NCBI RefSeq assembly: GCF_022605165.1 | Contig: NC_063071.1 | Location: forward strand, 2,294,001-2,358,000 | Source: Purpureocillium takamizusanense | Lineage: Eukaryota > Ascomycota > Sordariomycetes > Hypocreales > Ophiocordycipitaceae | Reading direction: 5' to 3' | Length of the DNA stretch: 64,000 bases | Shown here: piece by piece, positions 11,541-22,719 of the stretch | How positions within the stretch are numbered: the stretch's first letter is position 1 | Layout: each line of letters starts with the position of its first letter | The notes under the pieces: model-generated | Database searches by the model: none | What the model saw: the letters and a program-made list of their open reading frames with translations, nothing else | What the model was told of the DNA's origin: nothing | Made by a program: the position numbers and the translations under genes

Positions 11541-14398
11541 ATGAATAGACGCAAGGATGGCAGCCGCCGAGGCGCGGGAATTCTCAGCGCCCTGCAGGCC
11601 ACGGAGATGATTGACTCGAGATCCAGACTCCCGGCAGGTACGTCGAGCTGGGAATAAATTCCCATTGCCTCACCGACATGCAAGCAAAAGGCTGACAGCA
11701 CCCCTCCTCAGAGATCATGGTGGCCATCCTCGACTTCCTCCCCGTCGCCGACCAGATGCGCATGGCACGCACGTCACGCCGACTCCAGGAGATGGTGTAC
11801 GACGACACGAGATGGGTGTCGCGATTAAAGAGCATGGGGTGCTGGGACGAGCGGGAAGCCCGGCGACGATTCGAGGAAGCGGTGCGGCGGCGGCGCGAAG
11901 CTGCAGAGCGAGCCGCGGGACAACAGCCTGGAGGGGCATCAGCTGCGGCAGCACACAAGCAGGGAGACACGACACTGTTCGATGCCTCGGTGGAGGAACA
12001 AAAGCGCCGTCGCGCGACATCAGACCTTCGAGACGGCTTCCAGACCATGAGCCTGGCGGGAGCTCGCAAAGACGACTCCGAGGACGCCGAATCGTACCTG
12101 GACGTGTTCCAGGGCGTCAAGAGCATCAGGGGCGGCGCGAGGCAAGAATACGGCAAGATATACGGCGCGCTGGCGCCCTTTTACTTTGACATTGTCAAGG
12201 CGAGGAGCCACGCCGACCCCATCATCTTCAAGGCGTTCCGCGATCCGGAGAAGCAGGCGCAGATGCTGGCCAACCTGAGGAGATTCTCGAGGAGCGACTG
12301 GGCGCCTGGGCGCGCCGAGCGGGAGGAGAAGCTGGCGTCGATGACGGGCATCTTCGAGAGCGCCGTGGTGCGCGAGTTCGAGCAGGGCTACGAGTTTTGG
12401 GACGTTGACGGGAGGATGAAGCGCTACGCGCACGTGCTGCACACGCTTGGAGGCGCGCGCGGCGGCATCGAGCTTTTCATCCACAAGCACCCCATCTTCC
12501 AAGATCGTGACCTGACCCTCAACCCGGTCGAGTGCCTCAACGCGGGGACCCCGGACAACGTGTCGCTGGAGCCTGCGCGCCGCTTCTTGGCGGTGCTGCT
12601 GGCCAAGGTCAACGACCAGGCCGGCGTCATAGAGCGCATCTTCCCGGAGCCGGCGGCCGTGTTCTGGGAGTTTGTGGACAAGGTGCGAGAGGACATCATC
12701 ATGGAGTACACGACGCCGCTGTTCGACGAGTGCCATGACCGGAGCATTGCGTCGTACCTCAAGGCCATCTCGGGCATGTTTGAACAGACGATGCGCTTCT
12801 TCCAGACGTTGACGCCGCCTCAAGGATCTACAGAGGACATGGACGCAAAGGCAAAAGACCTGACGCTTCGCATATTCGAGCCTCATCTTGATCTCTACCT
12901 GCAGGAGGAGCTCGATTTCTTCACCAAGCAGGCCGAAACGGAGGTGTCGCAGTGGGAGAAGAAGTTGTCAGAGCAGGACTCGTCGCTTGAGTCGTTCTAC
13001 ATGGCCAGCTTCAATCGCTCGGCCGAAAAGAAGGACTTTTTGAGTTCCTTCAAGAAGGTGGTCATGATGCCGGTCACGGTGTTGCCCAGCTTCCCCTTGG
13101 GATCTCCGTTCGCGACGACGAAGCCTGCCGCGGCGTCAGCGTCCAGTGCCAACGGGTCGCAAGCCATCACTCCCACTCCGTCGCGGCCGGAGACGCCTGG
13201 GCTCGGCGGCAGGGCGAGCCCCATGCCCGGTGGCGGCAAAGCGCCGACGGACGAGCTGGCGGCCAAGGCAGCGCTCATGGCGTCGAAGCTCGAGGGCATC
13301 AAGTCCCTGTGCAGCATCGAGGTCGCGCTGAACCTGGTGCACGCGGCCAAGACGAGCCTGGGGCGGGCGTCGGTCCTGATCCCGCTCGGGGGCCAGACGG
13401 GGGGCGAGGCCAAGGAGCAGTGCGCCAACATCTTCGTCGTGCTGCTGCGCACCCTGGGCCAGCGGCACGTCAAGCCCGGCTTCGACACGGCCGTCGACCA
13501 CCTGTCGCACTACAACCCGCGGGACGTTGTCAATGACCACACCCAGAAGGGGGTGGCGCCGCTGGTGACGTTCATCGAGCTGGTCAACGTGGGCGACCTG
13601 ATATCGCAGATGATCGACGTGTTTTACGAGCAGCAGCTGGCGACGCCCAAGATTGCGGACAAGAACGACTTTTTGGACCCGGCGGGCCTGGCCAAGAAGA
13701 AGTTTGAGCAGATGCTCGACGAGAGCGTCGCGGCGGGGCTGAACCGCGGCATCGACGTGCTCATGGACGAGGTCGAGTATCTGTTTGGCACGATGCAGCA
13801 GCCGACCGACTACAATCCTGCGGCGCCCGCCGCAACCGCAGCAGCAGCAGCAGTAGCAGCAGGCGGCGACGGCAAATCGGCCGACACGGCGCTGCCGCCG
13901 CCGCCGCCGCCACCACTATCGTCGTCAGAGCCAGACATTGGGCCGACGCCGACGGCGCAGCGCGTCGTGGAGCTCGTGTCGTCGCACACGCGCATGCTGG
14001 TGGGCACGACGGACAAGGCGATGCTGGACGTGTTCAACGCCGAGGTCGGGCAGCGGCTGTTCGCGTCGATATGCAAGCACCTGAAGCGGCAGCGCGTCAG
14101 CACCGGCGGCGCCATCAAGCTCATCGCCGACATGAACCTGTACGCTGAGTACGTGCGCGCGCTGCGCAACCAGGACCTGCTGGCCTACTTCTCCGCCCTG
14201 CGCGAGCTCAGCCAGATCTACCTCATCGACCCGGCCCACGCCCGCGACATGGCCGCCGTCATCGCCGACGGGGACCGCTTCGGCGGCGTCTTCCGCGCCG
14301 AGGAGGTGTACGAGTATGCCCAGCGGAGGGCCGACTGGTACCAGGTGCGCAAGAGCGTCGAGAGGGCCATGTACGGCATGGAGTGCCTGCTCATGTGA
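11541..14398 (+). CDS. rcy1: F-box protein recyclin-1 (Rcy1 type) with C-terminal CaaX box
   Basis: Exons 11541-11637 and 11712-14398 encode 927 aa. An F-box lies at residues ~33-67 (EIMVAILDFLPVADQ, then RRLQEM and DDTRW), which would bind Skp1. The long helical remainder resembles Sec10/exocyst-like recyclin proteins: QEYGKIYGALAPFYFDIVKA near residue 170, and LYLQEELDFFTKQAE. The protein ends in CLLM, a farnesylation-type CaaX box; yeast Rcy1 also ends in a CaaX box. The family acts in endosome-to-Golgi recycling of membrane proteins such as Snc1, in part through ubiquitin ligase-like Skp1 complexes. Two low-complexity spacers (Pro/Thr/Ser near 490, poly-Ala and poly-Pro near 725-750) are probably disordered. 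The short first exon is needed to complete the F-box. Confidence 0.9.
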
Positions 14399-14844
14399 GA
14401 GCAGAGTTGGGGGCACTCTGTCTACGTACGTACCCACGAATGGACGGTCGTATTATATCATTGCAGCACATTGGATAGCGGCCAAGAGACACACTCGCAG
14501 CAGTTGCACCAAAGAGGGTCCCGATGGAGGGGAACTGCGCTGTAGAAGATTTGTATTTGCATCGGGGATCATGCGTCATAGCTGCACGAGACTATAAACC
14601 ACATCAAAATGGTACGAAGCGGGTGCCAGTGGCTCTAGCCGCCTACTATGTGTCCTTGTTTCCTCAAAAAACCCGAACCCCCTGACGCCCGTGAAAGATG
14701 ACGCCGCCGGCAATGTAACAAAGACAATAAATGCCCCCTTTCCCAGCCAGTCCCCCAGAAAACAGGCGGTACCCCCCCCCAAAAAAAGAAAAACGCCCCC
14801 GACAGTATGCTGTGTTGCGCAAAAGAGAGAGAGAGACGCCGCGC
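14399..14844. other. short convergent intergenic region
   Basis: 446 nt separate the 3' ends of recyclin (+) and Kin28 (-). The region should hold both terminators. There are homopolymer C and A runs near 14770-14790. No gene is visible. Confidence 0.55.
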
Positions 14845-16167
14845 CTACTTCTTGCCGCCAAAGTCGAGCTTGCGGGCGACCTTTGCGCCGCGGTCCTCCT
14901 CGCTGGCGACAACGCCCGGGCGGCGCTTGAGGTCGGCGCCCATGCGGTCCTCGCCGCCGGCGTCCTTGCGGGGCAGGTCCTGGTTGCGGGTGGGCTTGGG
15001 CTCCGAGTGCCACCAGCGGTGACGGAGCATGTCGCGGGCCGAGATGCGCTTCTTGGGGTCGAGGGCGAGGGTGCGCATGAGCAGGTCGACGCCATCGGAG
15101 CCGACGGTGCCGAAGCGCATCTCGTACCAATCGCGGCCGCGGATGGGGTGCTGGGCGGGGACCGTGTACTCGGGGAGCTTGGAGACGCCGGGCCAGACGT
15201 CGTCGTTGGGGGTGCCGACGGCCTCGCAGATGAGCTTGATCTGGTCGAGCTCGTTGTTGCCGGGGAGGTAGGGGGCGCGCATGACGAGCTCGGCGAAGAC
15301 GGTGCCGACGGACCAGACGTCGACAGCGCCGCCGTAGTGCCTGGCGCCGAAGAGCAGCTCGGGTGGGCGGTACCAGCGCGTGATGACGTTGGACGTCATG
15401 TTGTGGTGGGGGTCGGCGAAGGAGCGGGCGAGACCGAAGTCGGCGAGCTTGACCTCGCCGTCGGCGGCGATGAGCAGGTTGTTGGGCTTGATGTCGCGGT
15501 GGAGGACAAAGTTCTCGTGGCAGAACCAGACGGCGCGCGTGAGCATGCCCATCCAGGCCTTGATGTCGGCGGCGCCGTAGCGGACGCGGTCCGTGTCGCG
15601 GATGAGCATCTCAAGGTCGCCGAGCGGCAGATACTCGAGCACGAGGTTGAGGTTCTGGTCCTTGGAGGAGAAGACGGAGAGGAGGGAGATGATGTTGGGG
15701 TGGCGCAGCTCCTGGAGGTGCTTGAGCTCGCGGACCGCGTCGGGGGCCATGCCCTCGGTGTACTCCTTCTGCACCTTGATCTTCTTGATGGCGACGAGCG
15801 TCGCTGGCTGGGCGCGGAGGTGGCCGAGGAAGACGATAGCATACGTGCCCTCTCCGAGCTTCTTGCCTTGAATGCTCATCTTGTTAGTCTATGCGGCGAC
15901 GTACGTGCGCTGCCTGGCATGGAAGCAGGGCAGCGCGATGCGAGAGGGGGGGGATGTACCCTTGGCGTACTTGCGCTTCTCCTCCTCGTTCATCTGCTCG
16001 GCGAGGTCGAGCGTGGGCGGGAGGGTGGTGGCGCCGCCAACGAGCGCGGGCTTGGGGGTGCCATTGGACGATGCGGGGCCTGAGGCGAGGTTCTTGAGGG
16101 GCGAGGAGACGGAGCGAGGGAGGTCGTGGGCGGCGGCGGTGGTGGTTACGACGGGAGAGACAGCCAT
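14845..16167 (-). CDS. kin28: Cdk7/Kin28 cyclin-dependent kinase (TFIIH kinase)
   Basis: Two exons, 15960-16167 and 14845-15866, encode 409 aa. Residue 70 begins the kinase domain: GKKLGEGTYAIVFLG (glycine loop), VAIKKIKV (ATP lysine), HRDIKPNN (catalytic loop), DFGLARSF (Mg-binding), MTSNVITRWYRPPE (T-loop and substrate-binding segment). MTSNVxTRWYRxPE and LPGNNELDQI are typical of Cdk7/Kin28, which phosphorylates Ser5/7 of the RNA polymerase II CTD within TFIIH, with cyclin H and Tfb3/Mat1. The acceptor lies after ATTCAAG: it restores AKGKKLGEG and spares a branch site CTAAC. The in-frame ATG at 15879 (MSIQ) therefore lies inside the intron and is not the start. N- and C-terminal tails are low complexity. 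Confidence 0.94.
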
Positions 16168-16760
16168 GGTCGGTGTGCCGCCCGAGGAGGGGGGCTGCCC
16201 GTCTCACGGTCGAAGACGGAGGGAGGATGAGGAGGAGGGGGAGTTGTGCGTAAAGGCGGTGGTTGCGGTGGGTTATAACATCGGCGGCGGCGGCGGTGGT
16301 GGTGGGGATGGCGATGGTCGGAACTTGGAACGCGGGCGGCGGTGGTGATGCCTTGGAGGAGTTGGTGAAGGTTGGATGGAGGTGTGGAGGTTGAGGTTGA
16401 GGTCGACGCTGGCGCGATAAGATAAGCTAGTAGCTCTAGTACAGCACACAGTATGCAGTATAGCTGCCCTGTGCTACAATTGGCACTGCTGGGGGGGCCG
16501 GTGGTGCCTCAACTGCCTCAATCAGCCAGCTGTAGCAGAAATTCCGAGAGGTATGTCCATCAGCTCGCCACGTTGGCGCGCCGGTAAAAGCTACGGAGTG
16601 CCACTAGAATCTCTCGTTATCCCCCCATTCGTGATTTAATAGTGACGAAGTGAGGGTCTGCGGCATGCTTCGATGGTATAGAGTGCTGCACTACCTTACG
16701 TATCCACGAGGCAAGGCCGTTTGTTTCCACGGCACGAAGTTGCCGCACCGAGCACCTCTT
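16168..16760. other. intergenic, Kin28 promoter
   Basis: About 600 nt upstream of Kin28 and downstream of the secreted-protein pseudogene. The sequence nearest Kin28 is GGT/GGC-rich. Beyond ~16400 it becomes more A/T-rich than the flanking housekeeping DNA. No gene is seen. Confidence 0.5.
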
Positions 16761-17099
16761 CTAGACGGGGCCATCTTCAGCAAACTTGCTTTCGTGTTCC
16801 CGATAGAAGGCTTCGGCCGCCGGGTCGTCGACTAGGGCTGCGGTATAGCGACGCTCCTTGGTATCGGCGTCGTACTCTTTGATTAAGATAATATTGGCGA
16901 CAGGCTTGGAATAGACGACGAAATTGTTTCCCGAAGTAAATTTGGCCTCTGCTTCATGCAGCGCGTCTCTGCCGATGGCAATGTCCGGGTGTGCGGCTAG
17001 GAAGGCCTGGGTCGCGTCCTTGGCCTCATCAGCGAGGGCGCCACGCTAGGAGTAGAGCGCGATGGCGAGGAGCACGTTGACGCCCAAGTTGAAACGCAT
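16761..17099 (-). pseudogene. small secreted protein gene with a stop codon inside the signal peptide
   Basis: From the ATG at 17099 (context CACAACATG) the frame reads MRFNLGVNVLLAIALYS, then TAG at codon 18 (17046-17048), then RGALADEA and 90 further codons without interruption to a second TAG at 16761. Ignoring the internal stop gives ~112 aa. The start has the shape of a signal peptide (hydrophobic core, ALA-D cleavage site). The rest is hydrophilic with no cysteine (for example AFLAAHPDIAIGRDALHEAE and VVYSKPVANIILIKEY). I do not recognise the family. The long open frame after the stop argues for a recent nonsense mutation, sequencing error or readthrough. No splice-site pair removes the TAG. 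Neighbouring sequence is intergenic. Confidence 0.55.
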
Positions 17100-18697
17100 G
17101 TTGTGGGGTGATGATTCTGGATCTTTGAGCGAGCTGAAGCCATATCTACTACTAAAGAAGAAAGTCCAACAAGAGGCGGCAAGCGAGCTCTTTAAATGCT
17201 TTCCGTTATCTTGGATCCCCTCGCGCGCAGTCGTGTGTTACAGTAACTCGCTACATTCTCATGGATTACTTGCAACAAGAACTTTTGTTGATTGCCAAGT
17301 CCCCGTATTCGAAGTGCCAAGGCAAAATCTTACACACAAACATGGCAGCAAAAACTTACACCGTCCTGTTGGGAGTCTCAGTTAGGTAGGTCCCTCCGCA
17401 GGCGTCCGTGGCATGAAGGCGACCGAGGTGTACTTCGTATGTTCCACTTTACGTACAGTAAAGGTGCTGTACTGTATAAACTGTATTTCTCATTGGAAGA
17501 GAGAGCCATGTCCCGAAATCTCAGGTGTAGTGAGCCTGTGGCAGCAGACCAACCCGCCTAATGCGGACGGACGATCGAGCTCGGGGCGTTGTTGGCTAGC
17601 CATCGGTTGGCTTTACGTACTGCTTCGTTGTCGTCGAGGACGAGCCGCCTCCCGCGCGGCCCGAAGTCGGACGGCCAAGTTCAGCCAACCAGACGTGTTG
17701 CAAGCAATCAATTGGGAGGCGGCGTAGCCGACCTGTTGCAAATCCGAGGTCGCTTACAGAGCTAAGTAAGTATTCCGAAAGAGGTGGTAGGTGATTGATC
17801 ACCTCAAGCTGCATTCACAAGGCGGGTAGAATTTATAGCACGGTGTAACCAACAGCTATAGCTGATTTCTCCTACATAAAAGTGTTTGACTGAACAGCAC
17901 TGGACTAACAATACAGTATTGCATGATATGTAGACGACATACGTGTTGTGGCGGCTCGGCGGCCGAAACTGGCCTCTACGGAGGTGTATCAACACTCTAT
18001 TCTGATGTAGGACAGAAGGTGCTTGGTGATTGATGGCGGGGAGCACCAGCGAGACAGATATCGTCAAATAAGAACCATGATAGATTTGACCTAGGCTAAA
18101 AGAGACATTATCTTCACACATGTCAGTCCTGCATCGCCGGGATTGACCATGTCTATTTAAAGGATGTAAGCCACCTCAATCAATTGTCGTCGCGACACGG
18201 CCCACGACCTTTCGTATGCCGATGGAGTCTTCTCCCCCCCCGGGGCTATTATTTGCAACTTATTGGCAAATTGATTCAGATTACCACATGACTACCACCG
18301 CATCACTTCAACTGGGCGTGCATCCGACGGCCCGGAGACTTGGCACGGGACGGGAAAAAAATACTGCAGTGCGACTCAACCGGCATATTATATAGTATAT
18401 ATCCCCGTTCTACTGGAGCGTCACGCAGCCTTGGCATGCTGTCTCCTCATGATGGTGAAGCCGCCCGTGCAGCTGAACGAAGAATGCGACGGCACCACGG
18501 GACAAGGAGCGAGGCGCGCCGAATCATCTCGCAGACCGTATAATACTGCAAGAAGAAGAGCCTGTTTATTCCGCAGCAAGTATAAAGGTCGAGCGGATGT
18601 CCACCCAAAGAATCCAGGCAGCACGGGCAAGAGCAAAACATTGTGAATAACACACATTCACTCAATTTGTTTTCACGACGCCGCGCCACAGATCAAA
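17100..18697. other. A/T-richer gene-poor stretch upstream of the cysteine-rich peptide gene
   Basis: 1.6 kb without a supportable gene. It has lower GC than its surroundings and short open frames lacking signal peptides or domains. The last ~120 nt hold a TATA box and the 5' UTR of the small secreted peptide gene at 18698. Confidence 0.45.
18581..18586 (+). promoter_or_regulatory. TATA box of the cysteine-rich peptide gene
   Basis: TATAAA in the context GCAAGTATAAAGGTCG lies 112 nt before the ATG at 18698. This spacing is normal for a strongly expressed fungal gene with a short leader. A second TA-rich block (TATTATATAGTATATAT) sits near 18385. Confidence 0.45.
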
Positions 18698-19036
18698 ATG
18701 CGCCCGTTCTTCTTTATCACCGCTCTCGCAGCCACGGTTGCCTTGGCGGTGCCGAGCCCCGATGAGAACACCGTGCTTGAGGAGCTGCCACAGACCCAAG
18801 CTTGCCTGCCTGCGTCATGCATTTCCAAAGGAGTAAGCACCAAAACTTACAGACGGTGAAAGCGGAGTGAGATGTGGCATTAGTAGTGACGTTATGAGTA
18901 TAGTGCTGCTCTGGGAACTGCCCTTACTGGTGTGTAAGTAAAAAACCTCGGCTGATCGGTGTCGACTGTATTCTCGTTTACGGATTGCTGATACATGTTG
19001 CTAAAGCGCCAATGCCGCATCGATTTCCGCTGCTAG
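18698..19036 (+). CDS. small secreted cysteine-rich peptide, three exons, 64 aa
   Basis: Exons are 18698-18832, 18904-18933 and 19007-19036. Donors GTAAGC and GTAAGT and acceptors TATAG and CTAAAG join in phase 0 throughout. The product starts with a signal peptide (MRPFFFITALAATVALA, residues 1-17). Mature sequence has eight cysteines at residues 36, 41, 46, 47, 51, 55, 58 and 64, that is C-x4-C-x4-CC-x3-C-x3-C-x2-C-x5-C, ending in cysteine. Each of the last two exons is 30 nt, and each adds cysteines that complete the pattern; this is the best evidence that the splicing is right. The CC pair within a dense array resembles small disulfide-knotted secreted peptides of fungi (effectors or antimicrobials). 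I do not recognise the family and infer no activity. Confidence 0.65.
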
Positions 19037-19906
19037 GATAGGAAGCTGCGGACTTGTCGCGGGCTCGTCGTGGCCGTAGGCGTCTCATCAGGCACTCCTG
19101 AGTCCTGCGGCCGCTACATTCTAGGGTTGTTTGGTGTAGCTATGGCCTATATCCAATTTGAAGCAGAATATAGTATCGGTCCTTACCTGAGACAAACCTA
19201 CTATCAATAACAAGCCGCTCATTTTACTTGGACCGTCCATAGTAGTAATCGGTGATGGATGTGCCGCTGATTAAAAACTAATGGCACTAAATCGAATGAC
19301 GAAGCGGCGCCAAAACGCTCATCGGCATCGGGGGCCCCGCCGGGAGCCCGGCAGTGCGTGCTCTCTCGGTGGTGGGCACGCACCATAACTACGTCATAGC
19401 CAATATGCGCCCGCGCCTGTCCTGCCTGTCGGGTCTCAACACCAAGCCGGACGGACGGACGGGTCGGAGGGACGGGCTCTCTCTGTCGCTTGGTTTTTTT
19501 TCTCTTCTCGCCATGCGATGAAAAGGCTTTTCTTTCCACTCCTTTCCTCTTCTTTGCACGACGGGTCCGTGGAGATAACGCGTTTCCCATAGACAGACGG
19601 CGCATTGATCTGCCGCTTCGCCAGCCCGACTGTGCCGTCGTGGAATACATACATAACAAAGCAGCTTCGGTTCTGTGGCGCATCGACATTCGACTGTGGC
19701 GCGCCATTCCCGCGACGCCGCCCGTGTCAGGGAATTGTCCGCGACACCATCGCCCACAAACAAAGGCCCTGCCTTGTGGCATTCAATTGCCTTGCCTCTG
19801 CGGTCGGCAGTGCTCGGCGTGACTGCGATACAGCCGTCACCAGAATAGTTGCAAAACGACCGTGGCACGCAACGACGCCTCCAACAGAAATACGTCGTAG
19901 TCCATC
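19037..19906. other. intergenic between cysteine-rich peptide and Sfk1-family gene
   Basis: 870 nt with no supportable gene. The open frames on both strands lack any domain. The right half is the probable promoter and 5' UTR of the Sfk1-family gene. Confidence 0.5.
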
Positions 19907-20938
19907 ATGGCGCTCCGCGGCTTCTTCTCCTACTGGGTGCGTGCGCCGCCCCTTTCGGCCGGACCATACGGGCCAAATCGCCACGCACATGGACATGTTC
20001 GCCCATCATGGTGCTAATCGCGTCTGCAGATAATACCCGTCTTCTCCAGCCTCGTCTGGCTCGGCATGCTCCTCGGCCTGCTGCTGCACTGGATCGTCGG
20101 CACCCACCGGCGCTTATACCCGTCCATGGAGGAAGGTCAGACCATCGCCTACATCAGCGACGTGGGCGCGCAGGAGCTCAAGCCGCTCTTCATCGCCGGC
20201 TCGGCCGTCGTCACCGTCACGCTCGACCTCTCCTTTGTGGCCGAGCGCTGGCTGCGGCACCGCGGGCGCCTCGTGCGTAACTCGTCCGTCGGCGAGCGCG
20301 TCCTCGTCGCCCTGACCATAGTCTTTGCCATCATCGGCACCTGCGGGCTCATCTTGCTGAGCATCTTTGACACCTGGCGCCACCCGCGCCTACACGACAT
20401 TTTCCTCCTGCTCTTCATCGCCGGGTACCTGCTGTCGGCCGTGTTTATCTGCTGGGAGTACCAGCGGCTGGGGATTAGTGAGTCCCCCTTTCTTGGCTCT
20501 TCCTGGGATGATGAGGGAAGCGAGCAGGGAGAGAGAACGATATGCTGACTTTGCGTGTGCGTGCCAGAACACCGCGACTTCCGCGTCCTGCGCGCGTCCT
20601 TTTGGGTCAAGCTGACCTTCATCCTCGTCGAAATCGTGCTGGCCATCGTCTTTGCCGCCACGTCCTTCACCCGACATCGCAACATCGCGGCCGTGTTCGA
20701 GTGGGTCATCGCCTTCGTCTTCACCTTTTACATCCTCTCCTTCGTCATTGACCTGCTCCCCGCGATCCACACGAGGCACCCGTCGGCGCGCTTCGAGAAG
20801 CCGCGCGACATGGAGGAGGGCAACGGCGGCGTCGGGCTTGCCGGCAACGGCAACGGCCACGGGAACGGCGGCGACCACACCAACGGCGGCGGATACAGGA
20901 GAGAGTACCCAATGGACAGCAATCCGCCCAACTTTTAG
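19907..20938 (+). CDS. Sfk1/Frag1/DRAM-family multispanning membrane protein
   Basis: Exons 19907-19936, 20030-20477 and 20568-20938 encode 282 aa. Six hydrophobic segments can be seen: around VWLGMLLGLLLHWIVG, PLFIAGSAVVTVTLDLSF, ALTIVFAIIGTCGLILL, IFLLLFIAGYLLSAVFI, LTFILVEIVLAIVFAAT and VFEWVIAFVFTFYILSF. The long luminal loop with YISDVGAQELKPLFIAG is typical of Frag1/DRAM/Sfk1 (PF10277). Yeast Sfk1 is a plasma-membrane partner that helps recruit the PI4-kinase Stt4 and affects lipid asymmetry. The first exon codes only MALRGFFSYW. The C-terminal tail is Gly/Asn-rich (GNGNGHGNGG) and cytosolic by prediction. The exact subfamily (Sfk1 versus other Frag1-like) is inferred. Confidence 0.88.
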
Positions 20939-21542
20939 GATGACGAGGGCAGCGGGGTTGACGCCGGGCTCCTCGACTGTTGTTGGACGAGGGCGTAACG
21001 TGGACGCCCGGAGATGCGGAGGGCGGGCGCTCAATAATGAGGAAAATGACACCGCTGTTGGCTATGTGAACGAATGTACTTTAATTTTACTGCGGTCGAA
21101 CTTACCAAGCACCTGTACTCATACGCACTACGTTGTGTCCTGTACGAACCGAATAAAGTCCGATTCTAGAGAAAGTCGCTCACGGGGGAGTGTCGAGAGA
21201 CTGACCGATCGATTGACTCACATAGGCTTCGGTCTTGGGGTTAATACGCGTTATGCCCCCCGTCAAGTCGCCTGCAAAACTGCCAATTTACTGCAAAGCT
21301 GGATTACGAGGGCGAGGGGTCAAGGCTTGCAAGGGTCACGGAGCCAGGGAAGGAGGGGCCTGGTCATCCATCCCTACAGGAGCAGTACCAACGTAAGTAT
21401 CTCGACTTGGTTATGAAGTCTTCATTGGCAAACGTTAGCCGAAGGCGCAAGCCCAATCCCACCTGGCACCCACTGCTAAAGAAACGGACACCGATGGGAG
21501 CATCCCCGATTGGGCAAGGCGGGCGATCCGCCTCACCAAGCG

Positions 21543-21562
21543 CCCCCCCCCCCCCCCCCCCC
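21543..21562 (+). repeat. poly-C homopolymer, 20 nt
   Basis: An uninterrupted run of C between GCG and AGCTCGG. Its exact length is doubtful because such runs are poorly resolved by sequencing. Confidence 0.9.
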
Positions 21563-22078
21563 AGCTCGGACGTTCTGACCCCTGGAGGAAGAGAGTCCTC
21601 TAATATCCGCGGGCATTTGTTTACTTTGCAGCTGTTGTGGGGGAGGGAAGTGGACGAGCCAAGGCCCAAACCGTGGATCGGGCTGCCGATCGATTGCGCG
21701 TTGCATCAGGGCACAGAGACGCCGACTTCCCGATGTGTGTCTTCAGACGGGGTGACATCGGCAGGGTCGCGCCGAGTGCGGCTCTGTGATGCCAACGACG
21801 GACGACGGCGCTGAAGATGAGGATGACGACGCCTTTTGGTGAGACATGCAGAATGCGTCTGGCAAGCTGAGTTGCTACACGTTGCACGACGAACAAAAAG
21901 ACTGCAAAGAAATTGCAGACACGTGCCACAGACTGGGGTCACTGCACCCCTTGCCGGGCTCCCCCTCCAGGGCTCCTTCCCTCCCACACTCGCTTCGCAG
22001 AAGCCACACCACCTTCGACTTCGCCCCCCCCCTTCTCTCGCATCAATTCTACCGGAGACCCTCGCATCCTTCATCGCC

Positions 22079-22264
22079 ATGGGTACGACGAAGTATGTGT
22101 TCCCCAATATCATTGCTAATTTAGGCTTCGGGCCAACACGTTTCCCCGAAATGTGCTTGTGGAAGCCTGCCTTGCCGGCCGGCATCACCATCTCCTTCTT
22201 CGGCCTGTCGCTTGCCTCACCGCGCAGGTACTTGGCTACACACCATGGGCATCACGGCGGCTAG
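22079..22264 (+). CDS. possible 61-aa hypothetical protein
   Basis: A single open frame begins at an ATG in a good context (ATCGCCATGGG) after a pyrimidine-rich, leader-like stretch. It encodes MGTTKYVFPNIIANLGFG..., with a short hydrophobic segment (ALPAGITISFFGLSLA) and a His-rich end. I do not recognise it. GTATGT near the start and CTAATTTAG 32 nt later resemble splice signals, but the interval is too short for an intron. It may be a remnant or chance. Confidence 0.22.
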   Translation: MGTTKYVFPNIIANLGFGPTRFPEMCLWKPALPAGITISFFGLSLASPRRYLATHHGHHGG

Positions 22265-22719
22265 TATGCCACTGTCCCGGCGGATCGCCCAGTTCAGCCG
22301 CCACAGAACAGCCCCTCCAGTAAGAGAGTGTTTATTAGACATGGCGCGGACAGTCGGACCATGGCATCCATGAGACGCGCGGCGGGGCATCATAACTTAG
22401 ATTGGGCGCGGCGCTTGTTCCTTATGCCAGCAGCAATTCATCCGCTACTTCGTATGCACCACAGGTTTCCTTGAACCGAGCCCCTGCCAAGTCTTGGCCG
22501 ACCCAACGCTCTATGGCTACCTAGTATCAAGTATGTTGGCCAATGGTTTGTGTCAATGGCCGGCACTACAGCAGGCAGATACCCAAGTGTCGTGTAAAGC
22601 CGTGTCTGTCATCTCTTGGGCATCCCTCTCTCGTGACGACGCGCTTTTGCTTCCCTCGTTTTGCCTGCCAACACATCCATTGGGCGTGACACGTACAAGG
22701 ACACCTCGGGTGCGCCGTC

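Larger units (their letters stand above)
20939..22719. other. intergenic with a 20-nt poly-C run
   Basis: 1.8 kb between the Sfk1-family gene and the Cas1-type gene. It carries a run of 20 C at 21543-21562 and one weak small open frame (see 22079-22264). The rest has no coding signal. Confidence 0.5.

Noticed and set aside
15867..15879. ATG at 15879 as start of Kin28
   Set aside because: It lies inside the intron. Joining 15960 to 15866 restores the conserved AKGKKLGEGTYA and adds the N-terminal exon.
14731..16083. 450-codon plus-strand open frame opposite Kin28
   Set aside because: Shadow of the kinase gene; composition is Val/Gly/Glu/Ala-biased and no family is recognised.
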